A stretch of DNA of 17,830 nt from an uncultured Pseudomonadota bacterium (GTDB lineage Bacteria; Pseudomonadota; Alphaproteobacteria; RF32; CAG-239), in NCBI GenBank assembly GCA_902796625.1, contig CADBPX010000011.1, positions 1 through 17,830 on the forward strand, in the 5' to 3' direction. This document shows positions 1 to 5,289 of the stretch, in pieces. Numbering within the stretch: position 1 is the first letter of the stretch; every line of letters begins with the position of its first letter. The notes beneath the pieces are model-generated. The model had not been told where the DNA came from and ran no database searches. It saw only the letters and a program-made list of their open reading frames with translations. The position numbers were made by a program, and so were the translations under genes.

Positions 1-177
1 CATAACGCTGAACTTAATCCCATAGCCTAGTTCCGCCTTATCGATATAGCGCTCGGCAATACCGGTACGCTTCGCCACTTGGCTCACCCGTAAACACTTT
101 TCACGCCGTAGTTGCCATAAAGCATACCCCATTTCCCGCCGTGATTGCGGATCTAAAAAATAACCTAAACTTGACAT
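1..177 (-). CDS. Partial XRE-like helix-turn-helix protein (runs off left edge)
   Basis: The reading frame starts at an ATG (175-177) and stays open to base 1, giving 59 residues; the C-terminus lies outside the window. Residues about 22-50 read like an XRE-type helix-turn-helix: a basic helix (LWQLRREKCLRVSQVAKRTG) followed by IAERYIDKAELG, which matches the recognition helix and 'xxENG' end of the fold. A good Shine-Dalgarno (AGGAG on the minus strand, 187-191) sits 9 nt before the ATG. Only 33 bases separate the start from the terminator of the structured RNA upstream, and I see no promoter there, so expression probably depends on read-through from the promoter at 365-392. Binding target and function are unknown. 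It could be a chromosomal regulator or the remnant of a phage or plasmid repressor; the visible part does not decide. Confidence 0.72.
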   Translation of the reverse strand, partial: MSSLGYFLDPQSRREMGYALWQLRREKCLRVSQVAKRTGIAERYIDKAELGYGIKFSVM

Positions 178-210
178 TGTCTTGAACTCCTATTTTTTGT
201 TAAACCTAAA

Positions 211-237
211 CAAAAACCGACCTCAAAAAAAGGTCGG
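211..237 (-). terminator. Rho-independent terminator of the structured RNA
   Basis: On the minus strand the stem CCGACCT (237-231) pairs perfectly with AGGTCGG (223-217) around a T-rich loop and is followed by TTTTTG (216-211). It lies between the RNA and the HTH start codon. Its first three bases are also the end of the CTCCCCG strand of an upstream stem, which gives a simple terminator/anti-terminator switch. Confidence 0.82.
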
Positions 238-358
238 GGAGTTCGAAACTGCTCAAAGTCAGTCTGGCGTATTCAATATATTCCGCCAGCTCCCCGTTAC
301 AGAGGAGTTATAATCTTTGAGAGGAGTTTCGATACTCCATCGGCAATCTCTTGCCGAC
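211..358 (-). ncRNA. Structured RNA / candidate transcription-attenuating leader
   Basis: This minus-strand segment has a promoter (365-392), a terminator (211-237) and dense pairing between them. Seen in order 5' to 3': hairpin 357-340 (TCGGCAA, GAGA loop, TTGCCGA); hairpin 338-323 (GGAGT, ATCGAA loop, ACTCC); single strand CTCAAAG (321-315); the 5' side of a 7-bp stem CGGGGAG (296-290); hairpin CTGGCG/CGCCAG (289-264); hairpin ACTG/CAGT (263-248), whose loop contains CTTTGAG (258-252), fully complementary to 321-315; and the 3' side CTCCCCG (241-235). The loop pairing would form a pseudoknot. CTCCCCG shares bases 235-237 with the terminator's 5' arm, so the two folds are mutually exclusive at those bases. 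No long ORF fits. I do not recognise a known riboswitch or sRNA family. It is either a free-standing sRNA or a leader controlling the HTH gene. Confidence 0.62.
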
Positions 359-364
359 AGAGTC

Positions 365-392
365 ATATTAAACGAAAGGTTCTAAAAAGCAA
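365..392 (-). promoter_or_regulatory. Predicted sigma70 promoter for the structured RNA
   Basis: Minus-strand -35 TTGCTT (392-387) and -10 TAATAT (370-365) are separated by 16 bp. Transcription would start near 358, directly at the base of the first hairpin. The site occupies the gap after the TPR gene's stop codon. Confidence 0.6.
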
Positions 393-410
393 GCCAAAAT
401 TTTACCATTA

Positions 411-2258
411 TTACATATTTCTCAGTTCACGGTACAAACTCGGACTTTGTACGGTAAGTTCTTTATTTTCCACCTGAGCGTCTTCAATTTTGCGGCGAAT
501 CGCATCTTTATCAACGCTTTCAGCATCTTCTTTTAAATCCAAGGCATGTTTCCACTGGAAAACCGCTTCATTTTTCCGACCGCCGAACCAATAAGCATCG
601 CCTAAATGATCACTGATAACCGCATTTCCCGGATTCATATCCGAAGCCTGCTCCAAATATTCCACGGCCTTTTCATACCAGCCGAGGCGATAGAACAACC
701 ACCCGAGGCTATCAACAATATGCCCGTCATACGGATATTGCTTGTACGCTTCCAAAATCATTTCGGCTGCCTGATCCACATTTTTATCCATGGTAAGCCA
801 GGTGTAGCCGAGATAATTCAAAACATTCGGATGCCGATTGCTTAATTCCAAAGCTTTAAGCAAATTTTCTTCGGCCTTGGCTTTTTGGTTATCACGGTCA
901 TACGAAACGGCCAAAGAATAAAAGACCGGCCAACTGCTGGAGTTAACATTTTTAATCGACTTCACCGCCTTTTGAAAAATTTTAATTGCTTCTTTTTCGC
1001 GGTTCATATTACTCATAATGGTGCCCAAATCGGTTAAAAGCTGAGTATTTTCCGGATAATCTTCCAATAACAGGCGCAAATTATCTTCTGCCCCCTGATA
1101 ATCCTTAAGTGTATTCAGATTTTCAATCATTTTCAAACGAGCAATAAAATAAGAGCCCGAATCGGCCGGAATTTTGGCATAGTAGCGATTTGCCTCTTTC
1201 AAAAGGCCGATTTCTTCCAAAACATTAGCCAACGCAATTTGTGACAAATCATAGTCCGGATTCAAGAAAGACGAGGCGGCAATATAAATCTGCGCATATT
1301 CCGTACCACCGGTCGAAGCACGGAAAATAGTGCCGATATTAAACATTGCCTCGGCCAACCCCTTGCGCGGCGAATTGATAACCGCCTCGGTATTAATCGA
1401 ACCGTTTTCGATTTTTTTATCGATATCCTTAAGCAATAAAGCCAGCAACCCTCTATCATTATAGCGACCGGAAATTTTATGCGCCATTTCTTTATCGCCA
1501 TTACGAACGTAAAAATTGGTAATAATTTCCAAAACCCGATAAGTTACATCTTTAGGGTGATTTTGCACAATTTGCGCAAAACATTCGGTGGCTTTTTCCT
1601 TATTACCGAGATAGTCGTAAATCAGCGCCTTATGAAATAACTTCATTGTTTCAAGCAAAGGATCATCGACAATTTTATTAATGCTGGCAATCGCATTTTT
1701 TTCATCTTTTTCGCCAACATAAGTCCACGCATTAAACAGCGGATTAATAATGGTTTTATAGGCCGGCTCGTTCAGTGCGCTCATTTGTTTTCGCGCTTGT
1801 TCATATTTGCCGTCTGTAAAATTGTTCAAGGCGATAATCAGTGGAGCCAAAGATTTTTTTTCACCGCTGTCAATTTCTTTTTGTGCATACGGAGCCGCAT
1901 TATCGATTTGTCCCAAAGCCGACAAAATAAGATAAACCGAACGATTAATACGGGCATTCCCCGGATCTTTTTGCATAACAATTTTATAATATTCGGCCGC
2001 ATCATCAAAATCTTGGCGCATATGTGCCACCCGTGCAGCCAAATATGGCCCGTAAAGAGAATTGGTTCCATAATAAGAAATGGAATTATCAGCATTTTTT
2101 TTGAATAAGACATTTTCAGTCTGCCAATATCCTTCAGCATTAAACTGCGGTTTCAGTGATAACTCCCGCAAATGCGGCTTTTTAACTTGTGAACAAGCGA
2201 GCACTAACGCCCCGATAAGTATCAATCCGCCGCACAACTTCATCATAATATCTTTCAT
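411..2258 (-). CDS. TPR-repeat lipoprotein
   Basis: A 615-residue protein with a bacterial lipoprotein signal: a short basic start, a hydrophobic stretch about residues 8-20 and a lipobox V19-L20-A21-C22 followed by Ser, so it is probably anchored in the outer membrane facing the periplasm. The rest is helical tetratricopeptide repeats, clearest near the start (residues about 70-125, with ARVAHMRQDFDDAAEYYKIV and the following helix) and across the C-terminal third (about 440-575, with LNYLGYTWL, VDSLGWLFYRLGWYEKAVEY and ISDHLGDAYWFGG). Such proteins are usually scaffolds for envelope complexes; no enzymatic motif is visible. The start at 2258 has an AGAAGG Shine-Dalgarno and a promoter just upstream. 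It is divergent from the uracil-DNA glycosylase. No convincing terminator separates its stop from the RNA promoter at 365-392. The specific partner is unknown. Confidence 0.9.
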   Translation of the reverse strand: MKDIMMKLCGGLILIGALVLACSQVKKPHLRELSLKPQFNAEGYWQTENVLFKKNADNSISYYGTNSLYGPYLAARVAHMRQDFDDAAEYYKIVMQKDPGNARINRSVYLILSALGQIDNAAPYAQKEIDSGEKKSLAPLIIALNNFTDGKYEQARKQMSALNEPAYKTIINPLFNAWTYVGEKDEKNAIASINKIVDDPLLETMKLFHKALIYDYLGNKEKATECFAQIVQNHPKDVTYRVLEIITNFYVRNGDKEMAHKISGRYNDRGLLALLLKDIDKKIENGSINTEAVINSPRKGLAEAMFNIGTIFRASTGGTEYAQIYIAASSFLNPDYDLSQIALANVLEEIGLLKEANRYYAKIPADSGSYFIARLKMIENLNTLKDYQGAEDNLRLLLEDYPENTQLLTDLGTIMSNMNREKEAIKIFQKAVKSIKNVNSSSWPVFYSLAVSYDRDNQKAKAEENLLKALELSNRHPNVLNYLGYTWLTMDKNVDQAAEMILEAYKQYPYDGHIVDSLGWLFYRLGWYEKAVEYLEQASDMNPGNAVISDHLGDAYWFGGRKNEAVFQWKHALDLKEDAESVDKDAIRRKIEDAQVENKELTVQSPSLYRELRNM

Positions 2259-2294
2259 TCGCCTTCTTCCCGTAAATTATTACTTGTCTTATCA

Positions 2295-2323
2295 TATATA
2301 GGAAATATTTATTAATGTGTAAA
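2295..2323 (-). promoter_or_regulatory. Predicted promoter of the TPR lipoprotein gene
   Basis: Minus-strand -35 TTTACA (2323-2318, one mismatch to TTGACA) and -10 TATATA (2300-2295) are spaced by 17 bp. The predicted start near 2288 leaves a leader of about 30 nt containing the AGAAGG ribosome-binding site. Confidence 0.55.
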
Positions 2324-2336
2324 GACTCTCTTTGTG

Positions 2337-2364
2337 TTGCAAAAAAAAGTATTTGCGTTATATT
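2337..2364 (+). promoter_or_regulatory. Predicted promoter of the uracil-DNA glycosylase gene
   Basis: -35 TTGCAA (2337-2342) and -10 TATATT (2359-2364) are separated by 16 bp, with a start near 2371. The position makes the in-frame TTG at 2332 unusable, because it lies upstream of the predicted transcript, and supports translation from the ATG at 2383. Confidence 0.55.
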
Positions 2365-2382
2365 AGCAAAAGAGATTGCAAA

Positions 2383-3138
2383 ATGGAAGATTTAAAAGAA
2401 ATAATACAATGGTATGTTGATGCCGGTGTTGATGAAATATGCGGCGAAGATCCGTTATCAGTTATAAGTCCGGCGCAAAGTGTCGCTTCCGCCAATTTGC
2501 GACCGGCAACAACTTTACTGGCTCAGGAAAGCAACGCCGCTTGTATCAATGCGCGGGAAATCTGCCAAAAAGCGCAAACGTTAGACGATTTGCGAGCAAT
2601 GGTTGAAAGTTTTGAAGGTTGTTCTTTACGTTTTTCTGCTAATTCAACCGTTTTCGGCTATGGCAATCCGCAGGCCGAAGTCATGATAATCGGTGAGGCT
2701 CCGGGCGCTGATGAAGATCGAATCGGTGAACCTTTTGTCGGACGCAGCGGACATTTATTGGATAAAATGTTGCAAGCAATCGGGTTACGTCGCGATGATT
2801 GCTATATTACCAACGTTTTACCTTGGCGGCCACCGGGAAATCGCACCCCGACCGATGGTGAAGTTGCCGTATGTTTGCCTTTTTTGCAACGGCAGATTGA
2901 ACTGATTAAGCCGAAAATCATTTTCTTGTTGGGCGGTAGTGCCGCTAATGCTTTGCTAAATAATGCGGAAAGCATCTCTCGTTTGCGCGGACATTTTCTT
3001 GATTATGCTTCGGCTAACGGTGAAATTATTCCGGCACTGGCCAGTTTTCATCCGGCCTATTTATTACGCAGTCCGCTGCAAAAAGCTAAAGCATGGGCTG
3101 ATTTGCTACGCTTGCAACGTAAATTGGAGGAACTGTAG
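2383..3138 (+). CDS. Uracil-DNA glycosylase, family 4-like
   Basis: A 251-residue base-excision repair enzyme that would remove uracil from DNA. The family motifs are clear: GEAPGADEDRIGEPFVG (residues 104-120, motif 1), the NVLPWRPPGNRTPT segment (144-157) and the C-terminal HPAYLLR (223-229). Family-4 enzymes typically hold a [4Fe-4S] cluster with four cysteines. Here the CxxC pair reads C80-S-L-R83, the third position is Trp148 and only the fourth (C164) remains, so two of the four ligands are missing. From memory many alphaproteobacterial homologues look like this, so it may be clade-typical and not damage. The KRRIH cross-linking loop of UdgX is absent. The N-terminal 75 residues are a poorly conserved extension. 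I chose the ATG at 2383 because AGAG lies 8 nt upstream and a promoter covers the longer TTG start. Confidence 0.92.
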   Translation: MEDLKEIIQWYVDAGVDEICGEDPLSVISPAQSVASANLRPATTLLAQESNAACINAREICQKAQTLDDLRAMVESFEGCSLRFSANSTVFGYGNPQAEVMIIGEAPGADEDRIGEPFVGRSGHLLDKMLQAIGLRRDDCYITNVLPWRPPGNRTPTDGEVAVCLPFLQRQIELIKPKIIFLLGGSAANALLNNAESISRLRGHFLDYASANGEIIPALASFHPAYLLRSPLQKAKAWADLLRLQRKLEEL

Positions 3139-3173
3139 TTTTTTATGAAAATTAAGAAAAATTAAATAAACAA

Positions 3174-3185
3174 TGATTATAATCA
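3174..3185 (+). promoter_or_regulatory. Perfect -10 TATAAT inside a 12-bp palindrome
   Basis: TATAAT (3178-3183) sits inside the perfect palindrome TGATTATAATCA (3174-3185), about 35 bp before the ATG of the first secreted protein. No good -35 is visible at 17 bp. The symmetric sequence could be an operator overlapping the -10. Confidence 0.42.
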
Positions 3186-3217
3186 GCAATATCTTTGAAT
3201 ACTTTGGAGTAGAAAAA

Positions 3218-3904
3218 ATGAGTTTTATACATAAAATTACCGCATCTTGTTTAGCTTTAGGTTTAGTTTTAACCGCAACCGGTGCACAGGCCGCTGAACA
3301 AACATCTAATGCCGGCAGCATTTTGTTCCGCATTGAAAATATCAAACCTATAACCAATGATAAAGAATTAATCGAACAATGTTCGTTTATCGTAACTGCT
3401 TATAACCGCATGGATAAAAGTGTTAAAACCGCTGAGCTGGCCTTAAGCTGGGTTGATAATGTTTCCGCCAAATATGTTATTAAAGAAGGCGAAGTTGTTG
3501 CCGTTAAAGGAAAAGAGGCCGAAACAACCGTTACATCTTCAATCACTTTAACCGACATTGCTCCGCACACACAAAAAAGCTTTGAACAAAAAGTTTCTAC
3601 CGATAAATGCTTCCTGTTGTTGGATAATTTAACCTATAATACGGTTAACTGCTTTACTGACAGTGATAATATTGTAATGAAAGACAGCAAACTTGTCGGT
3701 ACCGGTGACTGCACGGACAAATTTAATTATATTGATTCCAAAAATCCGGAATATTATTCCGAATTTAAGGATGTGCCGGAAAGCGTTTTAAAACAACAGG
3801 CTGAAGAAGAAAAAAATCGCGATCTTAACAAAATTAACGCTTCGCACAGCGATATTTTGTTAGAAAACGAAAAAACCAACGATATCTTAAAACAAATTAA
3901 ATAG
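3218..3904 (+). CDS. Secreted four-cysteine protein, first of a paralogous pair
   Basis: A 228-residue protein of unknown family. Residues 1-25 form a Sec signal peptide with a likely cleavage after AQA, so it should be periplasmic or exported. The mature part has four cysteines (C55, C131, C145, C165) and a beta-rich core in which a C-S-F-I-V-T-A-Y-N strand is followed by LALSWVD and later CFLLLDNLTYNTVNC. The same plan recurs in the next gene, including the exact 14-residue spacing between the second and third cysteines, so the two are probably diverged paralogues with paired disulfides. The last 40 residues are charged and helical, possibly a coiled coil. The ATG at 3218 has GGAG 8 nt upstream and begins the signal peptide directly; an in-frame upstream start at 3173 would lie within the promoter. 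It is co-transcribed with the next gene, 8 nt downstream. Confidence 0.85.
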   Translation: MSFIHKITASCLALGLVLTATGAQAAEQTSNAGSILFRIENIKPITNDKELIEQCSFIVTAYNRMDKSVKTAELALSWVDNVSAKYVIKEGEVVAVKGKEAETTVTSSITLTDIAPHTQKSFEQKVSTDKCFLLLDNLTYNTVNCFTDSDNIVMKDSKLVGTGDCTDKFNYIDSKNPEYYSEFKDVPESVLKQQAEEEKNRDLNKINASHSDILLENEKTNDILKQIK

Positions 3905-3912
3905 GATTTTTT

Positions 3913-4536
3913 ATGCAAAAACATATTTTCAGTTTTATCGGTCTGATTGCCGGAATGTTTCTCGGCTCTGCGGTTTCGGCTGCTGATTTGTCGACGCAAC
4001 TGCTGAATACCTCCGGCACGGCAGCACGTTCTGACAGTGCATCTTCTCCGAAACTGGAAGAAGCTACCGTTGAAAAAAACTTCAATCAAGATTTTGAAAA
4101 AGCCGATGAAGCCAAAAAATATGATAATTCCGTACCTAAAATTAACCGCTTTAAAATTATCGGCGACAAGGTTATTTTTGAAGATACCGACACTAATCGG
4201 CAAATTTTGGTTTATTACGATAAATATGAGCTGCATCCGGCGTTTGACAATATTGTACGCTGTTCGATACGTATTTACGTTCTTAATGATTTGCGCACCC
4301 GCATCTCCTCTTTAGGGTTGCGGATTAAGTGGCCGGATATTACAACAACCGTCAATATGCAGCAAGTAAATCCGGGGGTTAAAACATACACGGATCAGCT
4401 GTTGATGGGCGAAGGTTGCTTAAAATTGGATAAACTGCCGACTTTAGAGATTAATCGTTGCCGAGTTAAAGGCATGAGCCAAGAAGAATGTGCTGATGCC
4501 GTTCATTGGTTTCCGCTTAATTCACAGGCTCAGTAA
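3913..4536 (+). CDS. Secreted four-cysteine protein, second of a paralogous pair
   Basis: A 207-residue protein of unknown family with a signal peptide at residues 1-23 (probable cleavage after VSA). A low-complexity Ser/Ala- and Lys/Glu-rich linker (about 30-75) precedes a beta-rich domain with cysteines C117, C169, C183 and C193. RCSIRIYVLNDL, then LGLRIKW, then CLKLDKLPTLEINRC parallel the corresponding stretches of the upstream protein, and C169-C183 has the same 14-residue spacing as C131-C145 there. The ribosome-binding site AGGA overlaps the stop codon of the upstream gene, so translation is likely coupled, and a strong terminator follows at 4552. The two products may form a heterodimer or act in one envelope process; that is inference. 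Confidence 0.83.
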   Translation: MQKHIFSFIGLIAGMFLGSAVSAADLSTQLLNTSGTAARSDSASSPKLEEATVEKNFNQDFEKADEAKKYDNSVPKINRFKIIGDKVIFEDTDTNRQILVYYDKYELHPAFDNIVRCSIRIYVLNDLRTRISSLGLRIKWPDITTTVNMQQVNPGVKTYTDQLLMGEGCLKLDKLPTLEINRCRVKGMSQEECADAVHWFPLNSQAQ

Positions 4537-4551
4537 GCTGTTTATTTGTTT

Positions 4552-4587
4552 AATCCCCTGATGTTGCATAATCAGGGGATTTTTTTG
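4552..4587 (+). terminator. Rho-independent terminator of the secreted-protein operon
   Basis: AATCCCCTGAT (4552-4562) pairs with ATCAGGGGATT (4571-4581) across an 8-base loop and is followed by a run of seven T's (4580-4586). It begins 16 bases after the stop codon of the second gene. Confidence 0.93.
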
Positions 4588-4649
4588 TTGACAAATATTA
4601 CTATTTCAATAGCAATCAGCTATAACATTTAAAATGTTTTCTTTTTTAC

Positions 4650-4678
4650 TTGCCAAAATGCCAAAAAAATCTTATAAT
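4650..4678 (+). promoter_or_regulatory. Strong predicted promoter of the small membrane protein
   Basis: -35 TTGCCA (4650-4655), a 17-bp spacer and a perfect -10 TATAAT (4673-4678). The start near 4685 gives a leader of about 40 nt. Upstream, 4624-4638 is an inverted repeat (AACATTT-A-AAATGTT) in a position suited to a regulator. A TTGACA at 4588-4593 has no matching -10 at normal spacing. Confidence 0.68.
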
Positions 4679-4724
4679 AAATTTAGATAAATAAGTATTG
4701 TGTTTTATAAATTGTTTTTTAATT

Positions 4725-4937
4725 ATGGTTTTTAAAAGTTTTTTGTTCATTGCAATTGCAATTCTCGCGATTGCGATGATTTTGAAGTGGCTGGTATCCA
4801 CCAAGATCGGCGCCTTTATTTTTTTGGGCTCGATCTTTAGTGGCATAGTGTGGCTCGGTTATCACTTCGGTGGTATCTGGGGTGCCATCGGATTGCCGGC
4901 CGTGTTATGTCTGTATTATAAACTTAATCCGGAATAA
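4725..4937 (+). CDS. Small hydrophobic membrane protein, 70 residues
   Basis: The protein consists almost entirely of hydrophobic segments: residues about 5-24, about 29-50 and a shorter stretch near 54-66, giving two or three membrane passes with a short KLNPE tail. I do not recognise the family. Support for a real gene comes from its flanks: a near-consensus promoter 47 bases upstream of the ATG and a long hairpin terminator beginning 7 bases after the stop. No obvious Shine-Dalgarno precedes the ATG at 4725 (the upstream bases are T/A-rich). A longer in-frame start, the TTG at 4698, is possible but would add non-hydrophobic residues and has no ribosome-binding site either. Function unknown. 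Confidence 0.66.
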   Translation: MVFKSFLFIAIAILAIAMILKWLVSTKIGAFIFLGSIFSGIVWLGYHFGGIWGAIGLPAVLCLYYKLNPE

Positions 4938-4943
4938 CACCCT

Positions 4944-4981
4944 AACCTGTGAATTGGAATCTCCAACTCACAGGTTTTTTT
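4944..4981 (+). terminator. Long hairpin rho-independent terminator
   Basis: AACCTGTGA (4944-4952) pairs with TCACAGGTT (4968-4976), and an inner stem TTGGA/TCCAA (4954-4958/4962-4966) continues the helix with one mismatch and a 3-base loop. Seven T's follow (4975-4981). It closes the small membrane-protein unit. Confidence 0.92.
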
Positions 4982-5230
4982 ATAACTATCATTCCTCATT
5001 GAGACCGAAGACACAAAAAAATAACTGTCATGCCTATTTTGCGCCAGCAAAATTCAAGGCATCTTCGAATCCTTTAAATTTTTCATTTAACTGTCATCGC
5101 TCGCTTGCACTCTTTTTTTTATAACTGTCATGCCTCCGAACGAAGTGAGGTCAAGGCATCTTCGAATGCTTTTAAAAAAAAGCGGTAGACCCCTTGACCT
5201 CGTGCATAATAGCACTCGGAGGGGTGACAA
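4982..5230. repeat. Cluster of degenerate palindromic interspersed repeats
   Basis: This 352-base gene-free interval (4938-5289) holds several related pieces. ATAACTGTCATGCCT occurs exactly at 5021-5035 and 5121-5135, and TCAAGGCATCTTCGAAT (17 bases) exactly at 5054-5070 and 5151-5167. Weaker starts lie at 4982 (ATAACTATCATTCC) and 5089 (AACTGTCAT). In the first good copy, ATGCCT/AGGCAT encloses an inner stem ATTTTGC/GCAAAAT. I see no coding potential here. It behaves like a REP or MITE-type non-coding family inserted or decayed several times at one site. Confidence 0.75.
5126..5229. repeat. 104-bp palindromic element with terminal inverted repeats (REP/MITE-like)
   Basis: The ends TGTCATGCCTCCGA (5126-5139) and TCGGAGGGGTGACA (5216-5229) are inverted repeats matching at 12 of 14 positions. 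Inside, GAGGTCAAGG (5147-5156) and CCTTGACCTC (5192-5201) are a perfect 10-bp inverted repeat, and small hairpins (GCAT/ATGC, GCTTTT/AAAAGC, GTGC/GCAC) sit in the loops. The whole unit can fold into one branched hairpin. It contains no gene, so any movement would have needed a transposase elsewhere. Confidence 0.7.
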
Positions 5231-5237
5231 TAAAATC

Positions 5238-5268
5238 AAAAAAAAGAGCCGCGTAACACCTGCGGCTC
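5238..5268 (-). terminator. Terminator of the cysteine-rich protein gene
   Basis: On the minus strand GAGCCGC (5268-5262) pairs with GCGGCTC (5252-5246) across a 9-base loop, followed by eight T's (5245-5238). It lies 21 bases after the stop codon of the cysteine-rich protein. Confidence 0.9.
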
Positions 5269-5289
5269 CTTTAATCCTTCTATCACAGA

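Noticed and set aside
235..260. tRNA T-arm-like sequence (TTTCGAAC followed by TCCCC) within the structured RNA
   Set aside because: No 5-bp T stem, no anticodon arm and no CCA or acceptor partner of tRNA geometry; it is explained by the stems of the leader RNA.
211..358. Hammerhead ribozyme or permuted tmRNA
   Set aside because: The CTGANGA core of the hammerhead is absent, and there is no tag reading frame or tRNA-like half needed for tmRNA.
1262..1501. Alternative-frame minus-strand ORF inside the TPR gene, and similar overlapping frames in other genes
   Set aside because: They lie wholly within strongly supported genes, lack ribosome-binding sites and show no recognisable motifs.
2332..2382. 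In-frame TTG extension of the uracil-DNA glycosylase
   Set aside because: It overlaps the predicted -35/-10 (2337-2364), has no ribosome-binding site and encodes a lysine-rich stretch unlike the family; the ATG at 2383 is better.
2990..3015. UdgX-type KRRIH motif in the glycosylase
   Set aside because: The corresponding loop reads SRLRGHF, so the covalent-linking motif is absent.
4588..4626. Promoter from the TTGACA at 4588
   Set aside because: No -10 at 15-18 bp spacing; the first TATAAC is 27 bp away, and the T run belongs to the terminator just upstream.
4646..4846. Minus-strand ORF opposite the small membrane protein
   Set aside because: Lys/Ile-rich translation typical of AT-rich shadow frames, with no start signals; the plus strand has both promoter and terminator.
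5021..5167. CRISPR array suggested by direct repeats 100 bp apart
   Set aside because: Only two good copies, the repeats are parts of a larger palindromic unit, spacer lengths are wrong and no cas gene is present.
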